From NCBI GenBank assembly GCA_016471375.1, contig WGLZ01000016.1:1-56902 (forward strand): a DNA stretch of 56,902 nt, read 5' to 3'. A model generated the notes under the pieces. The model worked only from the letters and a program-made list of their open reading frames with translations, ran no database searches and was not told where the DNA came from. The position numbers and the translations under genes are program-made. Position 1 is the stretch's first letter. Each line of letters begins with the position of its first letter. Source of the DNA: Cyanobacteria bacterium RI_101 (GTDB lineage: Bacteria > Cyanobacteriota > Cyanobacteriia > Cyanobacteriales > Microcystaceae). Below, piece by piece: positions 16,666 through 24,020 of this stretch.

Positions 16666-19600
16666 TTACCAAGGACTGCCGATCATCAAAAAGGAAGCCC
16701 AGAAGTAAGGATGGGTTAAGTCTAAAGATTGGATTTGGGGAATCTCCGCGCCTTTAAATTCAATTTCTCCCTGGGGGGTGATTAGACGGTCGTTAACCCA
16801 ACGGTATTGACCCCGCAAAAGGGCCCGTTGGGCGAGTTGTAAAGCCTCGCTCTTGATGGGGACTTCTTTGAGATTGCGGTAAAAACTATCCATCAATCCC
16901 ACAGTGCCAATGTCTCCCACAGGCCAAAGACTGGCCAGCGCCGTTTTCACCCCGGCCTGCACCGCCATGCCCCCAAAGCCCAATTCCACGGCCCAGTTGC
17001 CGACGGCGCTGTTGCAGGCGGAAATCACCAGCAGATCCGTGGCGGGAAGATTAAGGTCTAAACGATCCCATTGGGGTAGTTCTAATTTCTGGTTATAGAG
17101 TTGGATATAGCTGGATTGAGGCGAGTCGGCGAGGAAATCGGCGTGAGTCGCCAGGTGAACAATGGGTAGAGGATTTTGTCGGCGCTGGCTCTCAACATTG
17201 GGTAGATTAAACTCGGGGTTGAGGAAATATTGTCCCCCCTTGATGGATTGAATCAGGGGTAATTCCACGCCGACCCCCGGCAGGGGAGTTTGTTGCTGGT
17301 CTGAAGCAAATTCTGTGGCGCCGAAGGCCAAGACCGGCGCCGCGTTTAAATTCCGGTAGCGATAATCCACTAAGTTCAAACTCGGCGCCGTGCCGATGGC
17401 GAAGGGTTTCTCCACCGCGAACTTTCCTTCTTTCTCGTCGTACAGCGCCGCTAAGGGCAGAGTCCGTAGACCGTTGGGGAGGAAAAATAAGGCGCTGTCA
17501 ATGCCCCGCGCCGTGAAAACCGGCTCTAGGGGAGCCATGAGCCATTGGTAAAGCTGGGCGCCGTAGGTTTGGTAGTCGTTTTGTTGTTTGGAGACAATGG
17601 CCCGAAAGCGATTCGCCGCCGTGACGACTTGACGTTGAGTGGCCGTCGGCACGGGAATCCGTAGGGGATCTTCCCCTCGAGTGACGACGACTAACTCCAG
17701 TTGGTAATCGCCCTGGGCGGGAATTTGCAGGGTCGGCGCCGCGTTGGGCAAACTGGGGGTTAAAACCGTTTGGAACTCGGACACCCGAGCGGATTCCAGT
17801 TGTTGAAATTGGGCGTTGGCCAAGACCGGCGCTTTAAGTTGGGGATAGACGAAATTAACGTAGATCAGCGCCGGTTTTTTACCGGTTTGGGCTTCAATCT
17901 GAGCCAAAATATCGTCGGCCTGCTCTAGGGTCTTAACCGGTAGGTTTTGAGGAAGGAGGGCGAGGTTAAAGGGCGGCGTATACCTCGGATTGAACGCGTC
18001 CTCAATTTCGACGCAGGCGTCGCCGCAGGGCGGCCGCAGGATTAGAGCAATATCGCCTCGTTGGGTGGTGAAGTTAAAGTCCTCGGCGCTGATGGTGGTT
18101 TCCCCGGTGGTGATGGCGCCGGCGGTGCCGTTAAGACTGGGGTTCCCCACTACAAAGGGCACGTTGCCAGCCTGAATGGTAATGGGCCCGCCCCCGGCGC
18201 CGCCCGCCGTGGAAATACTGGCAATCACGCCGTTTTGATCGACAAAGGTTCCCGTTACCCGGACGTTTTCCCCGGCCCGAATCTCCACCGTCCCCCCGGT
18301 TCCCGTTGTTGCCTGGGCGTTGACCGTTACCGCTTCAATATCTTCGCTCGCCGTTAAGGTAATATTACCGCCGTTGGCGCCGGCTGTGGTCAGGGTTCCC
18401 TGAGATAAGAGACTGCCGATGGCGTTCCAAGCGTCTAGGGTTAGGCCGTCGCTAGCCACATTAAAGGTTAAAGGATTAACACTAGTGATTAACCCCCCAA
18501 TTTTAATACTGCCGTTGGCGCTGTTAAGGGTAATATTGCCCCCCTGACCGACGTAACTGTTGGCAACTAGATAGTTTGTAATAATTCCCCCCGGCGCCGA
18601 GAGATTAATATCGCCTCCATTGCCATAGACCGACAGGGTAATGAGACCGCCGATTTGGTTATCGCTCAGGTAAGCGCCGAGGCGGGCTAGATTTTCGCTA
18701 GCGCCGAGACTTTGTAGGAAAGAAGCGGTGACGTTTTCCAATAAAACGCCGGAACTGGCGTCGATGGAGCCGGCGGCGCTGGTTAAATTAATGTCCCCCC
18801 CGGCGCCGTTTAAACTACCGGTGATGATATTGGTCGTAGTGATATCGCCCTGAGCGTTGAGTGCGACGGCGCCGCCGCTGACGTTTTTACTCACGGTAAT
18901 AATGCCCAGACCGGCGGCGATTTGGCTGGCTTCCGCTAAATATTGAGCATCCACGCCTAATTCCGCCAGTAGAGCCTGGCTGAGGGGCGAAATATTAGCG
19001 CCGATGGCGGTATTAATGGAGCCACTGGAACTGGTAATGGTCACCGAGCCGACGGGTTGAACGCCGTCAATATTGCCGGTAATAATACTGCCCGTCTGAA
19101 TATTTCCTGGCGCCGTTAGGGTCACATTGCCGCCTTGCCCCTGGTTGGAGGCGGAAATAATGGCGCCGAGGATTTGGCTGTCCCCGTCCAGGGTCACGGT
19201 TTGGGTGGCGTTAATCCCTCCGTTTTGGCTGGTCAGGGTAACGGTTCCCGCGGTTCCGTTGGCCAGGGAGCCGGAGCCTAAAAAGGCCGAGGTGATATCC
19301 CCCCCTGCGGTGAAGTTAATGTTGCCGCCGTTGCCGGTTTCCGACCCGGAGGTCACCACAGGCACAAAGAGGGTTTGACTAGAGGTCTGGGCCACTTCCA
19401 CTCCGGTTCCCGCGGTCGTGTTAATACTCCCCCCGGCGTTGAGGGTAATATCGCCGCCGCGACTGGCTTCGCCGTTACTGCGGTTGGCGGTGGTGTAGCT
19501 GAGTAAATTGCCGGTTTGGATATTGCCCGTCGCGTTGAGGGTAATGGCGCCGCCGTCGAGGCCGTCGGCCCCAGTGCTGGTGTTGACCTCTGGCAGGGTC

Positions 19601-22119
19601 AAATTAGCGGCGGTGGCGCTGAAACTACCGCCGTTGGTGATAAAGCTCTGATTAAGTTGTAAGTCCCCGGAGGATTGGAAGACGACATTTCCGCCCTTGA
19701 CCCCGCCGGTTCCGTTGAGGACATTGATGGTCGAACTAGCGGGAATCTGAATATTGGCGCCGCTGGCAGTAAAGTTGCCGCCCCCCGTGGTCACAGAGCT
19801 ATTGATCTGGTTAGTTCCTGTCGCCGCAAGGGTAACGGCGCCGCCGGGTAGAGCCGAGTTAGGATTACTCGTATCCAGGGGAATATTCAGGGTTACATTA
19901 GCGCCGCTAGCGGTCACGGCGCCGCCGCCGGTTTCCACCAAGCCGCCAAAACTGCCGGAGACGGAAGGAGAGCCAATTTGGACATTACCGGTTCCCTGTA
20001 GAGTCAGAGCGCCGCCCACGGCGTTGGGATCTAGGCTATCCGTTAAGACTAAGGCCGTATCCGCGATATTGATGTTGTTTCCCGAGACGGTTAACGGCGC
20101 TCCGGCGGTAAAGACAAAGCCGCCAATTTGAGCGTCGCCGGTATTATTTAAGGTGATTGGGCCGCCGGGAAGGTTAGGATTTGCCGAATTACTACTATCA
20201 AGCCAGGCGTTCGCCGTGGTGGTTAGACTCCCGGAACTAATATTCAGGCTATTGCCGTAGGTTAAAATCGTCCCTTCAATCTGGGTGGCTCCCGTCGCCG
20301 TTAGAGTCGCGGCTCCGGCTTGGGTGGAATCGCCCGTTAAAACGCTGGCGCCTAGGGGCAGGGTAATATTAGCGCCGCTCAAGGTCACGGCGCCGCCGCC
20401 GCCATTGAGAAGGCCGGTGCTTTGGATGTTGCCGGTTCCCAAAAGGGCGATATTGCCCCCCGGCGTTCCCGGAATTTGCAGGTTACTCGTATTAATGGAG
20501 CCGACGCCGATATTAACCCCCCGGATGGTCAAACTCCGCCCCGGCGCCGACAGGGTATCCCCGGCGCCCATGGTAAAGTCGCCGCCCCCTAAATTATCGG
20601 CGTTGGCGCTGAAGGTAATGGTTCCGTTGCCGCTTTGAAACGATAGAATCCCGTCCAGCAGGGGATTAACCGTAATATTATTGGCCGCTTCCAGTTGGAT
20701 ATTGGTCGTTCCCGCCAGCGCCTCCAGCGCCGATTCAGAGATAGTGTAATCCGCTCCCGGATCTTGACCAAAGAGAATCACCGGCAGTTGGCCGTCGTTT
20801 AGCCCAACAGAACCGCTCACAATCGTAATATTTTCCGGGTCGAGGAGGAGGGTGCCCAGTTCCCCCCGAGGCGCCGTTAGGTTCGCTTGCCCCTGAAAAG
20901 CTAAATTTTCTTTCCCCGAGACTTCCGCCAAACCGCCGTCTCCCCCCTGGGGGCCGCCTTTGGCGGAAATGCTCCCCTGAAATTGGGTGTTGCCGTCGGC
21001 CCAAACCGTAATTTGTCCCCCGTCGCCCTGGCCCCAGGCGTCGGCGCTGAGATTAGAATCGGCGCTAATAAACGTGTTTTGCGCTGTGGGTAAACTGCCC
21101 TGACCCCGGTAATCGCCGCCGACCTTAAGCGTTCCGCCCCCAAGAAGACCGTCCGCCTGAACCTGAGCGCCGACTAATCCCACCTGGGCGCCGGTGATTT
21201 GGGCTGTTCCTCCGGCGCTGGTGGGGGAAGAAACGTTAACGCTCCCGGAAACGATGGCGGTTCCCGGTTGGGTCGGGATCTGGGTTCCGCTCTGGGCTAA
21301 GGCGACGGCGCCGTTAGGCGTTACGGTTAAACCCGCGTCTAGGCCGCTCCCCGTTAACAGCGCCGGTAAATCCGCGGGCTGAAAGGGTAAAGGGTTTCCC
21401 TGGCTATCCTGGGGCAGGGGAACTTCTAGACTTAAAACTTGACCCTTTTGGGAAATGCGCACCAAACCGGAGCCGGGCACCGCCGTTAGGGTAATCTCTC
21501 CCCCCGGCGCGTTAATCGATCCGGTGTTAACGACCGTTCCTCCTGTTAAAGAAATCCCTTCTCCCGCATTAACGCTTAAGTTGCCGGCGTTAATAATGCC
21601 CCCAGATTGGAGTCCCTGAAAGATAAAGCCCTGGGGAGTTCCCGTTAAAGCCGAATAATTGTTGGGGCCGAAGGCGTTGAACTGACCGGCGCCGAAGTTA
21701 ATGCCCGTCGCGGTGGTGGCGGCGAAACTGGCGGGCACATTCAGCGCCGCGTTGGGGCCAAAGACGATCCCGGAGGGATTCATCAAAAAGAGATTGGCGT
21801 TGGCGCCGCTGACCTGAAGGAGGCCGTTAATGACGGACGGGTTGCCCCCCACCACTCGACCGAGAATGTTTTGGATCTGGGGATTGGCGATGAAGTTGGC
21901 GATCTGTTGAGCGCTGAGACCAAAATCCTGAAAACTGTGGAAGAGATTGCGACCGTCGCCGGAGAGTTGTCCCCCGGTGATATTAAAGGTATTGCCGTTG
22001 GGCATGACCAGGGTCGCCGTTCCATCCGCCGCGGGGACAATAGTTTGGGCCATTGCCGGGAGACTCAAACCCCACCCGCCCAGAACGATGGAAAAAGCCC
22101 AGATCCGCATTCTTGCCAT
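16666..22119 (-). CDS. Secreted filamentous-haemagglutinin (TPS) protein with C-terminal CHAT domain
   Basis: A protein of 1,817 residues. A signal peptide (residues 1-24, cut after PAMA) leads into a two-partner-secretion domain with the hallmark segments GGQLSGDGRNLFHSFQDFGL, ANPQIQNILGRVVGG and ANLFLMNPSGIVFGPNA. Then come roughly 1,200 residues of beta-helix repeats built from GGxITLxAxGxIxT units. Near residue 1380 (CGDACVEIEDAF) the character changes, and the last 400 residues form a CHAT (caspase-like) domain. It has VHLATHADF (His 1659) and LLVISACNSAVG (Cys 1702), then GFGGMAVQAGVKTALASLWP and a final HPYFWASFLMIGSPW. A GGAGG ribosome site precedes the ATG by seven bases. Such proteins would be exported by an outer-membrane TpsB partner, which is not in the window. 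Protease targets are unknown. Confidence 0.88.
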   Translation of the reverse strand: MARMRIWAFSIVLGGWGLSLPAMAQTIVPAADGTATLVMPNGNTFNITGGQLSGDGRNLFHSFQDFGLSAQQIANFIANPQIQNILGRVVGGNPSVINGLLQVSGANANLFLMNPSGIVFGPNAALNVPASFAATTATGINFGAGQFNAFGPNNYSALTGTPQGFIFQGLQSGGIINAGNLSVNAGEGISLTGGTVVNTGSINAPGGEITLTAVPGSGLVRISQKGQVLSLEVPLPQDSQGNPLPFQPADLPALLTGSGLDAGLTVTPNGAVALAQSGTQIPTQPGTAIVSGSVNVSSPTSAGGTAQITGAQVGLVGAQVQADGLLGGGTLKVGGDYRGQGSLPTAQNTFISADSNLSADAWGQGDGGQITVWADGNTQFQGSISAKGGPQGGDGGLAEVSGKENLAFQGQANLTAPRGELGTLLLDPENITIVSGSVGLNDGQLPVILFGQDPGADYTISESALEALAGTTNIQLEAANNITVNPLLDGILSFQSGNGTITFSANADNLGGGDFTMGAGDTLSAPGRSLTIRGVNIGVGSINTSNLQIPGTPGGNIALLGTGNIQSTGLLNGGGGAVTLSGANITLPLGASVLTGDSTQAGAATLTATGATQIEGTILTYGNSLNISSGSLTTTANAWLDSSNSANPNLPGGPITLNNTGDAQIGGFVFTAGAPLTVSGNNINIADTALVLTDSLDPNAVGGALTLQGTGNVQIGSPSVSGSFGGLVETGGGAVTASGANVTLNIPLDTSNPNSALPGGAVTLAATGTNQINSSVTTGGGNFTASGANIQIPASSTINVLNGTGGVKGGNVVFQSSGDLQLNQSFITNGGSFSATAANLTLPEVNTSTGADGLDGGAITLNATGNIQTGNLLSYTTANRSNGEASRGGDITLNAGGSINTTAGTGVEVAQTSSQTLFVPVVTSGSETGNGGNINFTAGGDITSAFLGSGSLANGTAGTVTLTSQNGGINATQTVTLDGDSQILGAIISASNQGQGGNVTLTAPGNIQTGSIITGNIDGVQPVGSVTITSSSGSINTAIGANISPLSQALLAELGVDAQYLAEASQIAAGLGIITVSKNVSGGAVALNAQGDITTTNIITGSLNGAGGDINLTSAAGSIDASSGVLLENVTASFLQSLGASENLARLGAYLSDNQIGGLITLSVYGNGGDINLSAPGGIITNYLVANSYVGQGGNITLNSANGSIKIGGLITSVNPLTFNVASDGLTLDAWNAIGSLLSQGTLTTAGANGGNITLTASEDIEAVTVNAQATTGTGGTVEIRAGENVRVTGTFVDQNGVIASISTAGGAGGGPITIQAGNVPFVVGNPSLNGTAGAITTGETTISAEDFNFTTQRGDIALILRPPCGDACVEIEDAFNPRYTPPFNLALLPQNLPVKTLEQADDILAQIEAQTGKKPALIYVNFVYPQLKAPVLANAQFQQLESARVSEFQTVLTPSLPNAAPTLQIPAQGDYQLELVVVTRGEDPLRIPVPTATQRQVVTAANRFRAIVSKQQNDYQTYGAQLYQWLMAPLEPVFTARGIDSALFFLPNGLRTLPLAALYDEKEGKFAVEKPFAIGTAPSLNLVDYRYRNLNAAPVLAFGATEFASDQQQTPLPGVGVELPLIQSIKGGQYFLNPEFNLPNVESQRRQNPLPIVHLATHADFLADSPQSSYIQLYNQKLELPQWDRLDLNLPATDLLVISACNSAVGNWAVELGFGGMAVQAGVKTALASLWPVGDIGTVGLMDSFYRNLKEVPIKSEALQLAQRALLRGQYRWVNDRLITPQGEIEFKGAEIPQIQSLDLTHPYFWASFLMIGSPW

Positions 22120-22280
22120 CCTGAATCCTCCGAGTCGGCGCTATGGGCGCGAAAAACCATAAAAAAAGGAAAAGTCTCAAGGAGTCTTTCCGTGTTTCGA
22201 CCCTCTTGACTTTTCCTTATCACTCTTACTCCTCACACACAAACAGATATTACAGAGGCTTCTTCCCTAGAGTCGCTGGA

Positions 22281-22317
22281 CTTGTGACACTTACGGGGGT
22301 GGCACAAGTTTTTTTTT
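22281..22317 (+). promoter_or_regulatory. Terminator-like hairpin in the apcA leader
   Basis: CTTGTG at 22281-22286 pairs with CACAAG at 22303-22308, with three further pairs after one mismatch. Nine T residues follow directly (22309-22317). This is the form of an intrinsic terminator on the plus strand, about 190 bases before the apcA start. If the apc transcript starts upstream of it, it would act as an attenuator; otherwise it could stop upstream readthrough. The 387-bp gap 22120-22506 otherwise holds only the divergent 5' regions; no gene is seen. Confidence 0.5.
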
Positions 22318-22506
22318 ACTCTATCCCTGACAAATGTTACAAAGTGTGAAGAAAGATTTACGTCCGGCGCCGGACGCCCGAGAATGGTTTGAACGAGTCG
22401 CGCTTCTCTGGGATCGCCGCTGTTTGAGCTTTTCAGACCGCGCCCAAGGACTAGCCCTCCGTTGATCTCGATTTTTAATATCCACTGTATTGGGAGGAAT
22501 CCATCC

Positions 22507-22992
22507 ATGAGTATCGTCACGAAATCAATCGTGAACGCCGACGCCGAGGCCCGCTACCTCAGCCCTGGCGAGCTAGACCGGATCAAATCTTTCGTCACCG
22601 GCGGCGCCGCCCGTCTCCGTATTGCCGAAACCCTCACCGGCGCTCGGGAAACCATCGTTAAACAAGCGGGCGACCGTCTCTTCCAAAAACGCCCCGACAT
22701 CGTTTCCCCCGGCGGCAACGCTTACGGCGAAGAGATGACCGCCACCTGTCTGCGGGACATGGATTACTACCTCCGTCTGGTCACCTACGGCGTCGTTTCC
22801 GGCGACGTCACCCCCATCGAAGAAATCGGTCTGGTGGGCGTGCGGGAAATGTACAAATCCCTCGGCACCGACGTCGGCGCCGTGGCCCAAAGCGTCCGGG
22901 AAATGAAAGAAGTCGCCTCCGGTCTGATGTCCTCCGACGACGCCGCCGAAGCCGCCTCCTACTTCGACTATGTTATCGGCGCCATGAGCTAG
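22507..22992 (+). CDS. apcA: Allophycocyanin alpha subunit
   Basis: ApcA pairs with ApcB to form the trimers of the phycobilisome core, which pass excitation energy to the chlorophyll reaction centres. The 161 residues are the family length. The chromophore cysteine is C81 in [18 protein letters not shown], carrying one phycocyanobilin. The start [20 protein letters not shown] is conserved and a GGGAGG ribosome site lies ten bases upstream; an in-frame codon at 22462 is not the start. Codon use is strongly biased toward C-ending codons, as expected of one of the most abundant proteins in the cell. apcB follows after 62 bp. Confidence 0.97.
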   Translation: MSIVTKSIVNADAEARYLSPGELDRIKSFVTGGAARLRIAETLTGARETIVKQAGDRLFQKRPDIVSPGGNAYGEEMTATCLRDMDYYLRLVTYGVVSGDVTPIEEIGLVGVREMYKSLGTDVGAVAQSVREMKEVASGLMSSDDAAEAASYFDYVIGAMS

Positions 22993-23054
22993 TCTAAGGC
23001 TCTCCCTTTAGTCACTGTTCACCTTCTTTAGAAACCTTAAGGAAACCTAAAACT

Positions 23055-23540
23055 ATGCAAGACGCAATTACGGCTGTCATCAACTCCGCTGACGTTCAAG
23101 GCAAATACCTGGACGGCTCCGCCATGGACAAGCTCAAAAACTATTTCGCCAGTGGCGAACTGCGGGTTCGCGCCGCCAGCGTGATCAGCGCCAACGCCGC
23201 CACCATCGTTAAAGAAGCCGTGGCCAAGTCCCTGCTGTACTCTGACGTCACCCGTCCCGGCGGCAATATGTACACTACCCGTCGTTACGCGGCTTGTATT
23301 CGGGACCTCGACTACTACCTCCGCTACGCCACCTACGCCATGCTGGCCGGCGACCCCTCCATCCTCGACGAGCGGGTGCTCAACGGTCTCAAAGAAACCT
23401 ACAACTCTTTGGGCGTGCCCATCTCCTCCACCGTCCAAGCCATCCAAGCCATCAAAGAAGTCACCGCCAGCCTGGTGGGTTCCGACGCCGGCAAAGAAAT
23501 GGGCGTTTACCTCGACTACATCTGCTCTGGCTTAAGCTAG
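23055..23540 (+). CDS. apcB: Allophycocyanin beta subunit
   Basis: ApcB is the partner of ApcA in the phycobilisome core. It has 161 residues starting [20 protein letters not shown]. Cys 81 ([20 protein letters not shown]) binds phycocyanobilin. Asn 71 in PGGNMYTT is the residue that is gamma-N-methylated in phycobiliprotein beta subunits. The ending [10 protein letters not shown] is canonical. An AAGGA ribosome site lies in the apcA-apcB spacer. The same heavy bias toward C-ending codons as apcA is seen. Transcription very likely starts upstream of apcA. Confidence 0.97.
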   Translation: MQDAITAVINSADVQGKYLDGSAMDKLKNYFASGELRVRAASVISANAATIVKEAVAKSLLYSDVTRPGGNMYTTRRYAACIRDLDYYLRYATYAMLAGDPSILDERVLNGLKETYNSLGVPISSTVQAIQAIKEVTASLVGSDAGKEMGVYLDYICSGLS

Positions 23541-23579
23541 ACGGAATCATCCCCAACCTGTCTGGGTTCGGGAACACTC

Positions 23580-23718
23580 AACGGGAAGTCTGGAGTGAGG
23601 GCTTCGGCGTTTGGACATTGGGGTTCTCCTGATTGGGAATCTAAATCTAAAGGTCGAGTATTGACTCTGGGCTTCCCGTTACCGCCAATTTTAGAACTAG
23701 AGACTCGACCCCTTTTTT
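23580..23718 (+). promoter_or_regulatory. Paired inverted repeats between apcB and apcC
   Basis: Two interleaved inverted repeats fill the 196-bp spacer. AACGGGAAG (23580-23588) pairs with CTTCCCGTT (23672-23680). GGTCGAGT (23652-23659) pairs with ACTCGACC (23705-23712), which is followed by a run of T. Because the arms interleave, only one of the two can form at a time. Intercistronic hairpins here are known in other cyanobacteria to leave apcAB mRNA far more abundant than apcABC, matching the low need for linker. Confidence 0.55.
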
Positions 23719-23736
23719 AGGAGACCCAACAGCGCC

Positions 23737-23940
23737 ATGCGGATGTTTAAAATCACAGCCTGCGTGCCGAGCCAGACCCGGATTCGGACGCAACGGGAAT
23801 TACAAAATACCTATTTCACCAAGCTGGTTCCCTACGATAACTGGTTCCGGGAGCAACAGCGGATTATGAAAATGGGCGGCAAAATCGTCAAAGTGGAATT
23901 GGCTACCGGCAAACCGGGAACCAACGCCGGCCTACTCTAG
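23737..23940 (+). CDS. apcC: Phycobilisome small core linker (Lc 7.8)
   Basis: ApcC is a 67-residue CpcD-like linker that caps and stabilises the allophycocyanin trimers of the core. The sequence MRMFKITACVPSQTRIRTQR, the central YFTKLVPYDNWFREQQRI and the ending GKPGTNAGLL are near-invariant in cyanobacteria. AGGAG stands 12 bases before the ATG, just after the T-run of the upstream hairpin. The gene is the third in apcABC. No apcE is in the window, so the core-membrane linker is encoded elsewhere. Confidence 0.97.
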   Translation: MRMFKITACVPSQTRIRTQRELQNTYFTKLVPYDNWFREQQRIMKMGGKIVKVELATGKPGTNAGLL

Positions 23941-23960
23941 GCTCCTTAGATCAAATAGAC

Positions 23961-24010
23961 GGATACCTATTCCATCGCTCATTTCCTGTGAAATAGGTAT
24001 CCTAACATTA
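23961..24010 (+). terminator. Terminator hairpin after apcC
   Basis: A perfect 11-bp stem, GGATACCTATT (23961-23971) with AATAGGTATCC (23992-24002), and a 20-base loop begins 20 bases after the apcC stop. It lies before the stop of the convergent beta-helix gene. The T-run is poor (TAACATTATTGC), so it may act as an mRNA-stabilising end or a terminator for both strands. Confidence 0.6.
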
Positions 24011-24020
24011 TTGCTTTTGT

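Noticed and set aside
18061-20638. Several plus-strand frames of 80-125 codons opposite the TPS-CHAT gene
   Set aside because: Low-complexity Pro/Val/Ala frames mirror the Gly/Ala/Asn-rich beta-helix repeat; no starts or ribosome sites.
22462-22506. Upstream start for apcA
   Set aside because: Mature ApcA begins MSIV and the ribosome site is placed for the ATG at 22507.
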